A stretch of 64,000 bases of DNA from contig JAKLHK010000013.1 of the NCBI GenBank assembly GCA_022710185.1, positions 19,156 to 83,155 on the forward strand. The letters are read 5' to 3'. How positions within the stretch are numbered: position 1 is the stretch's first letter; each line of letters opens with the position of its first letter. The position numbers were made by a program, and so were the translations under genes. Below, in pieces: positions 8,064 through 17,255 of the stretch. Source of the stretch: Bacteroidota bacterium. Lineage in GTDB: Bacteria; Bacteroidota; Bacteroidia; Bacteroidales; JAGNHN01. The notes beneath the pieces are model-generated. The model was not told the DNA's origin. It saw nothing but the letters and a program-made list of their open reading frames with translations, and ran no database searches.

Positions 8064-9425
8064 TCAGTCGCGGGAGGTACCTAAGGTGATAAGATCAAGG
8101 TAATTTCCGTTGCGGAATGCCTGTCGCAAGATCATCCGGGCATCCCGGTCATGGTCCTGGGGCGCTACCAGAGAGGGCAATTCCTCCCGATGCGTGGCGA
8201 TGAATTCCTGCGAAAAATAGCCATAGCCCTTGTATTCCCCACCCTGTACAACCATCACACTGCGTTCATCTTCATGCCTTCCCAGGTCAACCAGGGCGAA
8301 ATCGTTCACCTGGAAGCGGTAGCGGTCGAGGGCCGCGTTCACCCTCGCATTGTACGATTCCGGGTGCTCCCGGCCCACGCAGGCCCCGTGGCATTTCCCG
8401 ATGGTATGATAGAAACATGATTCAGAAGACTTATACATGCCACAGAGCTTCTGGCAAAGGTCAAACTCTTCCCAAAGCCTTACCATGAACGCACGGGCTT
8501 CTGCCTTGGTGCTGAAGGTATGTACAGGGCATTTGCGTTTACCCAGGGCCAATATGCTGAGATGGAGATATCCCTGCTCATCGGAGGCATGGAAGAGGCC
8601 GTAGGTGGTCCCTTTTCTTCTTCCCTGTTTGTTGAACACCGGCATCATACGCTTGATCTCTGCAGATTCGCGGAGCAGTGCCAGGGTTTCCGAGCCGGTG
8701 AGCTCCCAGCTGACATCGGCGATGCGGTCCTTCATGGCCGCACCTTTCACCGTCTTGTCGTTGGCAAAATGCGAAACCACCCTTTTCCGGATGTCGTTGC
8801 TCTTCCCAACATAAATCACCTTGCCTGAATCATCATGAAAGAAATAGACTCCTGGTGCCTCCGGCAGTCGTGCCAGTATCTCCCGTCGTATGCGGGTATC
8901 CACCAGCGCTTTCCCTTCCTCCAGTATCGCAGGGTGTTCGCTAAGGATAAGATGCAGCAGCTCCATGGTTGCCAGGGCATCTCCCGAAGCGCGGTGACGG
9001 TTGTTCACCTCTATATTCAGCGAACGGCATAAACGGCCCAGGCTGTATGAAGGCAGGCCGGGGAAGACCCGGCGGCTCATCCTGAGCGTACACAGGGTGT
9101 CCCTTTTATAATGATATCCGAGCCTGCGAAAATTCTCGCGGATGAAACTGTAGTCGAAGCTGACGTTATGCCCCACCAGGGTGCAGCCCTCTGTCATTTC
9201 CACGATCCTTCGCGCTACCATGGGGAAGCTTGGGGCGTTGCGGACCATCTCGTTGGTGATCCCGGTGATCCGGCTCACTTCTATCGGAATGCTCTTCCCG
9301 GGATTGAGCAGGCTGGACCAGGAGTCGATCAGCCGCTGTCCGTCAGTGATCAATACGGCCACTTCCGTCATGGCTTCCTTGTGGAAGTTGCCCCCGGTGG
9401 TTTCAATGTCGATGACAGCGTACAT
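8064..9425 (-). CDS. DEDDh exonuclease fused to a GIY-YIG (UvrC N-terminal-like) nuclease domain
   Basis: A 453-residue two-nuclease protein. The N-terminal ~165 residues are a DnaQ-type 3'-5' exonuclease: D6-x-E8 (IDIETTG), the GHNVSFD motif, and a late HRASGDALAT His/Asp motif. From about residue 190 there is a GIY-YIG domain (EAPGVYFF...VIYVGKSNDIRKR). A cysteine-containing tail (CQKLCG, CFYHTIGKCHGAC) resembles the UvrC/Cho follow-on region. Such epsilon/Cho fusions are widespread in Bacteroidota and Actinobacteria and are annotated as exonuclease or PolIII-epsilon-like; their role in repair is inferred. The gene stands alone, converging on the Wzz-like gene with a 44-base gap. Confidence 0.88.
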   Translation of the reverse strand: MYAVIDIETTGGNFHKEAMTEVAVLITDGQRLIDSWSSLLNPGKSIPIEVSRITGITNEMVRNAPSFPMVARRIVEMTEGCTLVGHNVSFDYSFIRENFRRLGYHYKRDTLCTLRMSRRVFPGLPSYSLGRLCRSLNIEVNNRHRASGDALATMELLHLILSEHPAILEEGKALVDTRIRREILARLPEAPGVYFFHDDSGKVIYVGKSNDIRKRVVSHFANDKTVKGAAMKDRIADVSWELTGSETLALLRESAEIKRMMPVFNKQGRRKGTTYGLFHASDEQGYLHLSILALGKRKCPVHTFSTKAEARAFMVRLWEEFDLCQKLCGMYKSSESCFYHTIGKCHGACVGREHPESYNARVNAALDRYRFQVNDFALVDLGRHEDERSVMVVQGGEYKGYGYFSQEFIATHREELPSLVAPQDHDRDARMILRQAFRNGNYLDLITLGTSRD

Positions 9426-9703
9426 GGCTAGTGGCTAGTAGCTAGTGAAAAGTGGGTAGTGAAAAGTGGGTACTGCAAGTAATACGGGCTGATGGTAACT
9501 GCTTACAACATAGAACATAGAACATAGAACATAGAACATAGAACCTACAACATACCCCTTCCGGCGCCCATACGCATGCTCCACGCACGACCTCACCTGG
9601 TCATTCCTCCGTATCCTGCCACGTTCTGCTTGCCGTCTCAAAATTAGCTTCTCCCGGAACATTAAAAATATTCCAGGGCAATTTTGCAGTTTCAAATTAA
9701 GTG
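9426..9703. repeat. Gene-free tract with short tandem repeats (CATAGAA x5)
   Basis: No gene is evident. Bases 9509-9543 are five perfect copies of the 7-mer CATAGAA. Just before, at about 9446-9474, the 14-mer GTGAAAAGTGGGTA occurs twice. On the minus strand, 9560-9660 is open and includes RSCVEHAYGRRKG, which faintly recalls DDE transposase C-termini; this is too short to call. Confidence 0.6.
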
Positions 9704-9711
9704 TATCTTTG
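9704..9711 (+). promoter_or_regulatory. Promoter of the tRNA-Leu pair (TATCTTTG)
   Basis: TATCTTTG matches TAnnTTTG. A TTG lies 17 bases upstream (9684-9686), the usual -33 position, and the first tRNA starts 10 bases downstream. Confidence 0.75.
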
Positions 9712-9721
9712 CAGTCCGTTT

Positions 9722-9805
9722 GCCCAGGTGGCGGAAATGGTAGACGCGCATGGTTGAGGGCCATGTTCCTGTTCGGGAGTGCAAGTTCGATTCTTGTCCT
9801 GGGCA
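9722..9805 (+). tRNA. tRNA-Leu (anticodon GAG)
   Basis: 84-nt class II tRNA. Acceptor GCCCAGG (9722-9728) pairs with CCTGGGC (9798-9804), and A9805 is the discriminator. The anticodon stem CATGG/CCATG encloses loop TTGAGGG with GAG at 9756-9758. A long variable arm and the T-loop GTTCGATTC are visible. No CCA is encoded, so the CCA end must be added enzymatically. Confidence 0.95.
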
Positions 9806-9826
9806 CTGCAAGCGGAAAAGTTCTTT

Positions 9827-9910
9827 GCCCAGATGGCGGAATTGGTAGACGCGCTGGTTTCAGGGACCAGTGATCGCAAGGTCGTGCAGGTTCGAGTCCT
9901 GTTCTGGGCA
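9827..9910 (+). tRNA. tRNA-Leu (anticodon CAG)
   Basis: 84-nt class II tRNA starting 21 bases after the previous one. Acceptor GCCCAGA (9827-9833) pairs with TCTGGGC (9903-9909), and A9910 is the discriminator. The anticodon stem CTGGT/ACCAG encloses TTCAGGG with CAG at 9861-9863. No CCA is encoded. It is probably co-transcribed with the GAG isoacceptor from the promoter at 9704; the two share most of the D-arm and acceptor sequence and likely arose by duplication. Confidence 0.95.
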
Positions 9911-9928
9911 CATTATCCGCCAAATCAC

Positions 9929-9962
9929 CGGCTGCTTCAAACGAGGCAGCCGTTCTTGTTTT
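9929..9962 (+). terminator. Rho-independent terminator after the tRNA-Leu pair
   Basis: CGGCTGC (9929-9935) pairs perfectly with GCAGCCG (9946-9952) across a 10-base loop, followed by TTCTTGTTTT. Confidence 0.75.
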
Positions 9963-10045
9963 CAGCCCTCCCCTATTTAATGCAACGCCAGCCCAATGCC
10001 GCGAACACGGTACCCAGCCTTGCCACGACAGACCATAAAAGGGTC

Positions 10046-10101
10046 GGGTGAGCAAAAGAAAGTGAAGCAAGAAAAACAATGCCTTCAGCTGAACCTGAAT
10101 C
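10046..10101 (-). repeat. Dispersed CTTTCTTTT(A/G)CTCACCC repeat, copy B
   Basis: Read on the minus strand, this stretch aligns with 28923-28975 over roughly 50 bases, from GATTC..GTTCA..TGAA through a T-rich centre to CTTTCTTTTGCTCACCC. It lies between the tRNA terminator and the next promoter, in a 264-base gap with no gene. Confidence 0.55.
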
Positions 10102-10161
10102 AAGAACCCGTTGGGATCCTCATGGTCACCCGCATGAATTCCCCATTGTGCCGTTTTAACC

Positions 10162-10169
10162 TACTTTTG
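10162..10169 (+). promoter_or_regulatory. Promoter TACTTTTG immediately before a start codon
   Basis: Matches TAnnTTTG and ends only five bases before the ATG at 10175. Transcription normally starts a few bases after this element, so the mRNA would have almost no leader. Confidence 0.6.
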
Positions 10170-10174
10170 CCTCC

Positions 10175-12529
10175 ATGCGTCCAGCCTGGATAAGATACAT
10201 TTTTTCTCTGCTGTGCCTTGTACTGAGCAGCCCCGGCCTGAACGCCCAGACATCCCTGGTGTTGTGTGCAGCAACAGACCGCGGCGAACTGGTCAGCAGC
10301 ATCGCCAGAACCGGAGTGCACCAGCAGAAAGCCCTCGACAGCCTGATAAATTTGCCCGAACGGTGGTGCTTCACCCTGCGCGAAAAGGGTAATCCCGGCA
10401 GCAGCGACCACCACCTGGAAATCGCAGGCCCTGTTACCCATGGAAAGGCCACATACCGGGGCATCGACCTCAGCGTACGCTGGTGGCCCGACCGCATACT
10501 CATCCGAGAGGCAAGCCGACCCTACGCCCCGGGCGTCACACTGCAACGGGAACAGACCGACCCGGTCGGGTATGCCCACAGCCCGCATCCCGGCTTCCGT
10601 TTGACCCAGCCCGAGGCCTTGTTGGTCACCCTGGCCTTCCAGCCTGCACAGATGGCAGAGGATATCCGGGTGATCGACCACTGGATGGACCACACCGACA
10701 GCCTGCCGGAGATACTCCGTGAATTCTCCTCAGTGTCCACCTACCCTGAAGATCCGGTGGAACGTCTGCTGATGCTCAACCGATGCGAAGCCGCCACCCG
10801 TCTGGCGCAGGATATCCTGAACTACCTCAATGCTTTCGCCCTGGCAGGCGATACAGCAGCCCCCTTAGCCCAGGCCCGGGCCATACTTCAGGAAACAGCA
10901 CGCATCAACGAACTGGGGAGGAGCACGAAACTGCCTCTGGCCGAAGGCTATTACCGGACTGCGGTCAAACACCTCACCCGGGGTGACACGGCCAGTGCGA
11001 TGGAAGCCCTGCACCGTTCGGTCGCGGCCGATCCCATGCACTGCGGGGCCCTGGAGGCCCTGGCCGGCACCGCCCTGAAGAGGCAGCAGCCGGTCATCGC
11101 ATTGAATGCCGCCCGCAGCCTCTCCCTTGCCAACCCATCCGATGCCAGGCCGGCCCTGCGCCGTCTCCTCCCTGACTTCGTAGCTACATTTGACCGCCTG
11201 TTCGTGGCCGAGGACCATCCCTCCCTGCTCGAGATGGCAGACAGCCTTATACAGTATTACATCCATGCCGGCGAAGACACAGTCGTACTGACATCCCAAC
11301 GGGAGCGCTCCCGTGCCGCCACGGTGGAAGCCTATCAGCGCGTCGCTGACAAGGCACGTGCAGAAGGGCGGCGCCCGCTGGCCGCACGCTATCAGGCGAT
11401 GGCAGAGGAACACCGCCGGCAGTGGGGATTGCCGGTACCAGCAGCCCACTCAGCGCGTTCGAGGGAAGAACGGGGGATCAGCGAGCCCCCACCTTCTGAA
11501 GCGGTGCTGGCCAGGGATACTGCCCTTGCGATGCCTGCCGAAATACGAACAACAGGGGAGGATAACCTGCGAAACACCCATGTGGAAGGCGAGGAAAGCA
11601 AGAACAGTGGACAGGAGCTGCTCTATGCCAGGGGTTTGCCCACATCTGCACACGGCCTGCAAATCCAGGATGCGCAAGACACGAACAAGCTGATCCTACT
11701 GGACGCTAAGCTGTTGCAATACGTCAATGACTGGATCTCCGATCGGGGAGTCGGGGCCCGGTTCAGGGTCTGGCAGGGTGACCTCCATGCTGCTCAGGGA
11801 ATTGCCGACACCCTGGCGGCATTATCATTGCTCAGTGACCCCCAGGTCGCACGGACAGCATCCGATGCCCTGATGATGCTGAACCAGGAAATCCGCGCCG
11901 CACGTTGCCGAAAGGGTTCCTGCGGCTCGCATACCCTGTTGTACCGGCTCCGCAGGGCCGCGGCAGAAAACCACTGGACCGAAGCCGCCGGGTTACAGGA
12001 CTCACTGCTGCGCCTGAATGCCACCTGCGAGGGCTGTGAAGGCCTCGCATGGCCTGAACGCTCGGAACGCGAACGCATCCAGGATGCGGCAGAATATTTA
12101 AGCCTCCACGAACAAGCAGGAACAGTACTGAAACTTCGTGATTATGTTCTGGCCGACAGCTTGCTTGACAGAGCCGACCAGAAATATGCCCACTCCTTCC
12201 GGCTTCAGGAGGTCATGATTCGTCAGGACCGGGTGGGATGGGCGGCTGCAAGGCAGGATACCGCCTACCTCCGCCATCTGGCTATGGATTATGCAAGTCA
12301 TGGCCTCCCCGACCCCTCATGGCGCAGCCTTCAGGCATTGAATCGTCTGGAGGTCGCGGCGGTATGTACCATTGCGGCCCAGCAAATGCTGGGTGCACTC
12401 TGGGCCTCCCTCGATAAAGCTTCCAGCCCCCTGACCAACCCCAGGACCCTGCTGGCCCGGCGCATCCCTGCGGACCCCTGGTTCGACACGCTGCAGAAGG
12501 CCTACCTAAAGCGGTTCCGGCAGGGCTGA
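10175..12529 (+). CDS. Secreted TPR-containing protein of unknown function
   Basis: 784 residues, not recognised as a named family. A clear signal peptide (hydrophobic SLLCLVLSSPG, cleavage after LNA) is followed by a mixed region to about residue 190. Alanine/leucine-rich helical pairs of TPR type come next, for example YRTAVKHLTRGDTASAMEALHRSVAADP, near residues 270-300. A low-similarity linker around 425-500 precedes a second helical region with four cysteines (CRKGSCG, CEGCEG) near residues 570-620. It stands alone, with its own promoter. The function may be an envelope scaffold, but this is only a guess from the TPR content. Confidence 0.6.
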   Translation: MRPAWIRYIFSLLCLVLSSPGLNAQTSLVLCAATDRGELVSSIARTGVHQQKALDSLINLPERWCFTLREKGNPGSSDHHLEIAGPVTHGKATYRGIDLSVRWWPDRILIREASRPYAPGVTLQREQTDPVGYAHSPHPGFRLTQPEALLVTLAFQPAQMAEDIRVIDHWMDHTDSLPEILREFSSVSTYPEDPVERLLMLNRCEAATRLAQDILNYLNAFALAGDTAAPLAQARAILQETARINELGRSTKLPLAEGYYRTAVKHLTRGDTASAMEALHRSVAADPMHCGALEALAGTALKRQQPVIALNAARSLSLANPSDARPALRRLLPDFVATFDRLFVAEDHPSLLEMADSLIQYYIHAGEDTVVLTSQRERSRAATVEAYQRVADKARAEGRRPLAARYQAMAEEHRRQWGLPVPAAHSARSREERGISEPPPSEAVLARDTALAMPAEIRTTGEDNLRNTHVEGEESKNSGQELLYARGLPTSAHGLQIQDAQDTNKLILLDAKLLQYVNDWISDRGVGARFRVWQGDLHAAQGIADTLAALSLLSDPQVARTASDALMMLNQEIRAARCRKGSCGSHTLLYRLRRAAAENHWTEAAGLQDSLLRLNATCEGCEGLAWPERSERERIQDAAEYLSLHEQAGTVLKLRDYVLADSLLDRADQKYAHSFRLQEVMIRQDRVGWAAARQDTAYLRHLAMDYASHGLPDPSWRSLQALNRLEVAAVCTIAAQQMLGALWASLDKASSPLTNPRTLLARRIPADPWFDTLQKAYLKRFRQG

Positions 12530-12555
12530 AACCCGGGAACGAAGCGCAGATTGGT

Positions 12556-12563
12556 TACCTTTG
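12556..12563 (+). promoter_or_regulatory. Promoter TACCTTTG of the peptidase E gene
   Basis: Exact TAnnTTTG match 30 bases before the ATG at 12594. It overlaps an upstream in-frame TTG (12561), which argues against that codon as the start. Confidence 0.65.
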
Positions 12564-12593
12564 CATCGGACGATACGATCAACACCATCCATA

Positions 12594-13325
12594 ATGAGAC
12601 TTCTACTGATCAGCAACTCGACAAACGCCGGCGAAGCCTACCTCGGCTGGCCACGCCCACACATCCAGTCCTTTATGCAAGGCACAGGGGTTAAGGACAT
12701 ATTGTTCATTCCTTATGCCGGAGTAGGGCTCACGACAGAAGGTGACCAGGCCTCCTTCGATCGGTATGAGGTACGGGTCCAGGCCGTGTTTTCGGAGCTG
12801 GGACTGAATATCCGGTCCATACACCATGAACCAGATCCGGTGGGGGCCGTGCGGGAAGCCGCCGCAATCGCCGTGGGTGGGGGCAACACCTTTTACCTCG
12901 TCAAGCGCTTGCAGGAGTTGGGGATCATGGAGGCCATCCGCGAACGGGTGCTCCAGGGTGCACATTACATGGGATGGAGCGCCGGGTCCAATGTGGCGTG
13001 CCCCAGCCTGAGGACCACCAACGACATGCCCATCGTCGAGCCGCCCAGCTTCCACTGCATGGGGCTCATCCCCTTCCAGATCAACCCCCACTATCTTGAC
13101 GCCAACCCCGAAGGACATGGAGGAGAAACACGGCAGCAGCGCATCGAGGAATTCCTCATCGCCAACAGGGAAATGAAGGTGGCCGGCCTGCGCGAAGCCA
13201 CTTTCCTGCAACTGGAAGGTAACCGGCTCAGCCTCGGGGGTTCCCGTCCCATGCGCCTGTTCCAGTTTGGCCAGGAGCCCCGGGAACTCATGCCCGGCGA
13301 TGACCTGCAGTTTCTTATGGGCTGA
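12594..13325 (+). CDS. pepE: Dipeptidase E (alpha-aspartyl dipeptidase), family S51
   Basis: Cytoplasmic serine peptidase that cleaves Asp-X dipeptides. The 243 residues match the family length. The nucleophile elbow GWSAGSN carries the catalytic serine, the GGGNTFYLVKRLQE glycine-rich segment precedes it, and INPHYLD supplies the expected histidine. The start MRLLLISNSTNAG is the conserved N-terminus. An earlier in-frame TTG would lie within the promoter, so ATG 12594 is preferred. It is monocistronic, with no functional link to its neighbours evident. Confidence 0.93.
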   Translation: MRLLLISNSTNAGEAYLGWPRPHIQSFMQGTGVKDILFIPYAGVGLTTEGDQASFDRYEVRVQAVFSELGLNIRSIHHEPDPVGAVREAAAIAVGGGNTFYLVKRLQELGIMEAIRERVLQGAHYMGWSAGSNVACPSLRTTNDMPIVEPPSFHCMGLIPFQINPHYLDANPEGHGGETRQQRIEEFLIANREMKVAGLREATFLQLEGNRLSLGGSRPMRLFQFGQEPRELMPGDDLQFLMG

Positions 13326-13483
13326 TCAAAGTTCAGTTGAAACATCCTGAATTTCAGCACCGGATGTAGAACAATAACGATAGGGACCGTGCAATAAGAT
13401 GAACAGTCTTATGGCATAGAATTTGACAGGATAAGAATAAGCAAGCCCAATCCCCGTTACGGGACCAAAACCATCCATCCTTT

Positions 13484-15031
13484 ATGCTGACCAAAGAAGA
13501 TCTCCACCTGCTGCGAAAGAAGGGAATTACCGAAGAGAAGATTAACGCTCAGCTGGAACAGTTCAGGCATGGCTTTCCCTACATGAGGCTCGACCGACCG
13601 GCCACCCCAGGGGACGGCATCATCCGGCTCGAGTCGAAGAGGGCGCAGGATCTGGCCCGATTCTATGACGAGCATAAAGGACGCTACCAGTTGGTGAAGT
13701 TCGTGCCAGCCTCGGGGGCTGCGAGCAGGATGTTCAAACACCTCCATGCCTTTCTGTCCGATCATACGGACCAGTCCGCAATGGAGGATGCACTTCAGAG
13801 GGACAAAGGGCCCCAGAGTGTGCAGGCCGTGTTGCGCAACCTGAGCCTTTTTGCCTTCTTCGACGACCTCAAGGAGGCCCTGAAGCGCGACGGCAAGGAG
13901 GTACGTCAGCTCCTCGACAAACAGGACTACCGCAGCCTGCTTGAGTACCTTATGGACGAGAAAGGGCTGAACTATGCCTCCCTGCCCAAGGCCCTGCTCA
14001 AGTTCCACCGCTACGACGGGTACAACCGTACGGCTATGGAGGAGCACATGGTGGAAGGAAATTATTATGTGCGGCAGGAAGATGGCTCCGTGCCCCTGCA
14101 CTTCACTATTTCGCCCGAGCATGAGGAGGCCTTCCGCAAGCGCTTGGAAAAGGTGACACCCCTGTTCGAACAACGGTTCAGCGTAAAATACGACATCAGC
14201 TTTTCCAACCAGAAACCTTCCACCGACACCATCGCCGTGGACATGGACAACCAACCCCTGCGCGATGCCGACGGTCAGCTGGTGTTCCGGCCGGGCGGAC
14301 ACGGGGCGCTGCTGGAGAACCTCAACGACCTCGGTGCAGATATTGTGTTCATCAAGAATATCGATAATGTAGTCCCTGACCGCCTGAAGCAGGAAACCTA
14401 CCTGTACAAGAAAGTCCTGGGCGGATACCTGATCCGGCTGAGAAGGCAGGTCTCCGATTATTTGCGCATCCTGGAACAGGGCATGGCCGGGGAAGAGCTG
14501 TGCCAGGAAATCATGGGCTTCGCTACCCAGGAGCTGAACATCCGTTTCCCGGACGATTTTCATTTCCTTTCGGAAAAAGATAAAGCCAACCTGTTGTTCC
14601 GTGCCCTACACCGCCCGATCAGGGTATGTGGCATGGTGCGCAACGAGGGGGAACCCGGGGGAGGGCCTTTCTGGGTCAGGGACCATGAAGGCGGCGTATC
14701 GCTGCAGATCGTGGAATCTTCACAGATCGACCACAGCGACCCCCAGCAGCATGAGTTGATGGGCCGGGCCACCCATTTCAACCCGGTAGACCTTGCCTGC
14801 TCTACCACGGATTACAAAGGGGAGCATTTTGACCTGGACGAGTTCACCGACCCGGAAACAGGCTTCATTTCCACCAAGTCGGTGGGCGGCAAGCAAGTGA
14901 AGGCCCTGGAGCTGCCCGGGCTTTGGAACGGCGCTATGGCCAAGTGGATCACCGCTTTCATCGAGGTGCCCATCATCACCTTCAACCCGGTGAAGACCAT
15001 CAACGACCTGCTACGTAAGGAACATCAGTAG
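13484..15031 (+). CDS. DUF4301 family protein
   Basis: A 515-residue cytoplasmic protein of the DUF4301 family, conserved in Bacteroidota and of unknown biochemical role. Features seen are an N-terminal helical segment (LTKEDLHLLRKKGITEEKI), a phosphate-loop-like FVPASGAASRMFK near residue 75, a KFHRYDGYNRTAMEEHM segment, RPGGHGALLENLNDL in the centre, and FIKNIDNVVPD. These Gly- and Asp-rich segments resemble nucleotidyltransferase-like sugar-nucleotide enzymes, which is suggestive but unproven. No signal peptide or membrane helix is present. A 158-base non-coding gap lies upstream with no obvious promoter match. Confidence 0.8.
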   Translation: MLTKEDLHLLRKKGITEEKINAQLEQFRHGFPYMRLDRPATPGDGIIRLESKRAQDLARFYDEHKGRYQLVKFVPASGAASRMFKHLHAFLSDHTDQSAMEDALQRDKGPQSVQAVLRNLSLFAFFDDLKEALKRDGKEVRQLLDKQDYRSLLEYLMDEKGLNYASLPKALLKFHRYDGYNRTAMEEHMVEGNYYVRQEDGSVPLHFTISPEHEEAFRKRLEKVTPLFEQRFSVKYDISFSNQKPSTDTIAVDMDNQPLRDADGQLVFRPGGHGALLENLNDLGADIVFIKNIDNVVPDRLKQETYLYKKVLGGYLIRLRRQVSDYLRILEQGMAGEELCQEIMGFATQELNIRFPDDFHFLSEKDKANLLFRALHRPIRVCGMVRNEGEPGGGPFWVRDHEGGVSLQIVESSQIDHSDPQQHELMGRATHFNPVDLACSTTDYKGEHFDLDEFTDPETGFISTKSVGGKQVKALELPGLWNGAMAKWITAFIEVPIITFNPVKTINDLLRKEHQ

Positions 15032-15121
15032 TCCTTACTATAAACCTGAGAGGGTTCTGTATCGGCCAGACACGGGAAAGAAGCTTCGGGCCGGACGTTC
15101 TCCACTGTTCCACAGATTTCT

Positions 15122-15129
15122 TACTTTTA
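15122..15129 (+). promoter_or_regulatory. Probable promoter TACTTTTA
   Basis: One mismatch to TAnnTTTG; located 19 bases before the ATG at 15149. Confidence 0.45.
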
Positions 15130-15148
15130 AGCCCTGAAGCCAGCCGGT

Positions 15149-17236
15149 ATGGTGCGCATTGCACTCCTTTTTTTAGGGCTGATCATGCTTCTGCATGGTC
15201 CCTCACATTCACAACCCTCCGGAAACTCCTTAATACTCAATGGAGTTAATGACTATATCCTGATCCCTAACAACAGCAACCTGAACCAGGACTCGAGCAT
15301 GTCGGTGGAAGCATGGATCTATCCCTGCAAGGTGCTGGGTCAGAACTTCATCCTCAACAAGGACTGGTGCGGGGGGAGTGGAAATAATGCCTATAATTTC
15401 AGGGTCCTCAATGGCAAACTGCATTGGAAGTGGGACACTGATGGCTGCGGGAATGGTGCTCACGCTTATGAATCCTTACTACCTGCTATTCAAGCCAATC
15501 AATGGCAACATGTCGTAGCTGTTCATACCACCACCTCCGTGACGCTATACCTGAATGGGGTGGCCCTACCTGGCCAGCTCATCAGTGGATCCTACAGTCC
15601 GATAATGCAAAGTCCAGAACCTATGCGGATTGGGACCTACCGCGACATCAACAGCAACTACTGGGGTTACTTAAAAGGTCGCATTGACGAGGTCAGGGTG
15701 TGGAACTACGCCCTGAGCGCTGCTGAGGTATATGCCCGCTACGACACCGTGCTGGTGGGCAACGAGGCCGGGCTGGTAGCCTATTACCCCATGGACAATT
15801 CCGGCAGCGGTGCCGGAACGTTGATCCCCAACCAGGCTACCCTGACCGGGATCGCCATCAATGGAAGCGCCGTGGGAACCACAAGTACTCCCTACCTTCA
15901 GTCCAATGCCCAGCCCCTGGTGGCCGTGGACCTGGGCAACGACACCACCCTCTGCCCCGGTCAACAGATCAACCTCAATGTCAGCCTCAGCGGAGCCTCC
16001 TACCTGTGGAACAACGGCACCACCCTGCCCACCTTTTCCATTACCCAGCCCGGGGCCTACTGGGTCCAGGTCAGCCAGGGCGATTGCGCCAGTACGGACA
16101 CCCTGGTGGTACAGGATGAGGTCCTTCCCCTTGACCTGGGGCCGGACACCGCGCTCTGTATCGGGGATACTCTCTTCCTCAATGCCGGCCTGACAGGGGC
16201 TGCCTACCTCTGGGACGACGGCACCACCAATGCGGTCCGGGCGGTCACCCAGTCAGGTATCTATTGGGTCAGCGTGAGCCGCAATGGCTGCAGCATCACC
16301 GACACCATCCAGGTTACCTTTATCAGTATCCCTGTTGTCAACCTGGGAATAGATACCATGCTTTGCGAAGGGACTCCCATCACCTTATCCCCCGGAGCAG
16401 TCCCGCTCAACGCGTCCCTCCTCTGGTCCACCGGGGCCACTGGGTTCTCCATATCGCCCCTCTTCAGCGGGACCTACTGGCTCAGGGTAGGCGTAGGCTC
16501 GTGCGAGGTCAGCGATACCGTAAATGTCCAGTTCAAACCCATCCCCCAGGTGCACCTGGGAGCGGACACCACCCTGTGCGAGGGGCAAGCCCTGCAGCTA
16601 CAGTCCAACTGGCCCGGAGATCAGTACCTGTGGAGCGATGGGTCCACCGCTGCGACGCTGACGGTTTCCCAGGCCGGCATTTACGGCCTCACCGTTTCGG
16701 ATGATGGCTGTTCGGGACAGGACGAGATCGGGGTGGACACCCAGCCCCTTCCGCACACCTACCTGGGCGAGGACACCACGATTTGCCAGGGCAACGAGCT
16801 GCTGCTGCATGCCGGCAACGGTTTCGACCATTATCTCTGGAGTACCGGGGCCACCTCCAATGTCATCGGGCTCACCGAAGCCGGCAAGCATTGGGTGAGG
16901 GTGGAAAACGAATGCGGCACAGCATCCGATTCACTGGTGCTGACCATTGAGGATTGCGAATTCACGATGTTCATCCCTAATGCCTTTACCCCCTGGAGAC
17001 CCGACGGGATCAACGACGAGTTCCTGGTCAAGGCCACACGGATCGCGGAATATTCCATCATCATCTTCAACCGCTGGGGCGGACTGATCTTTGAGTCGCA
17101 TTCCCTGGATGATCCCTGGGACGGCACCTACCACGGGAAGTTGTGTCCTTCCTCAGTGTATTACTATCGCATCGATTTCAGACCGGTGTATACCCACCAT
17201 AAATACACCCGGCAGGGCTGCATCACCCTGCTGTGA
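15149..17236 (+). CDS. Secreted LamG-repeat-CHU_C protein (type IX secretion, type B sorting)
   Basis: A cell-surface or secreted adhesin-like protein of 695 residues. A signal peptide (cleavage near SHS/Q) leads to a LamG/concanavalin-like domain at about 27-215 (GVNDYILIPN, SVEAWIYP, GRIDEVRVWN). Five Ig/PKD-like repeats of about 70 residues follow between roughly 260 and 600. Each opens with a V.LG.DT.LC block and contains a YLWS.G.T / G.YWV..S..GC pattern. From about residue 606 the C-terminus is a CHU_C domain (IPNAFTPWRPDGINDEF, IIIFNRWGGLIFES, WDGTYHG), the type B sorting signal of the T9SS. It implies a T9SS in this organism. Ligand unknown. Confidence 0.9.
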   Translation: MVRIALLFLGLIMLLHGPSHSQPSGNSLILNGVNDYILIPNNSNLNQDSSMSVEAWIYPCKVLGQNFILNKDWCGGSGNNAYNFRVLNGKLHWKWDTDGCGNGAHAYESLLPAIQANQWQHVVAVHTTTSVTLYLNGVALPGQLISGSYSPIMQSPEPMRIGTYRDINSNYWGYLKGRIDEVRVWNYALSAAEVYARYDTVLVGNEAGLVAYYPMDNSGSGAGTLIPNQATLTGIAINGSAVGTTSTPYLQSNAQPLVAVDLGNDTTLCPGQQINLNVSLSGASYLWNNGTTLPTFSITQPGAYWVQVSQGDCASTDTLVVQDEVLPLDLGPDTALCIGDTLFLNAGLTGAAYLWDDGTTNAVRAVTQSGIYWVSVSRNGCSITDTIQVTFISIPVVNLGIDTMLCEGTPITLSPGAVPLNASLLWSTGATGFSISPLFSGTYWLRVGVGSCEVSDTVNVQFKPIPQVHLGADTTLCEGQALQLQSNWPGDQYLWSDGSTAATLTVSQAGIYGLTVSDDGCSGQDEIGVDTQPLPHTYLGEDTTICQGNELLLHAGNGFDHYLWSTGATSNVIGLTEAGKHWVRVENECGTASDSLVLTIEDCEFTMFIPNAFTPWRPDGINDEFLVKATRIAEYSIIIFNRWGGLIFESHSLDDPWDGTYHGKLCPSSVYYYRIDFRPVYTHHKYTRQGCITLL

Positions 17237-17255
17237 TCCGGTCCTTCCTGACGAC

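Noticed and set aside
9435..10103. Minus-strand open frame spanning both tRNA-Leu genes
   Set aside because: It runs through two well-folded tRNAs, a terminator and tandem repeats, so it is not a gene.
12561..12593. Upstream TTG start for peptidase E
   Set aside because: The codon lies inside the TACCTTTG promoter; the conserved N-terminus begins at 12594.
13457..14563. Minus-strand open frame of 368 codons
   Set aside because: Antisense to the DUF4301 gene; no start context or recognisable motif.
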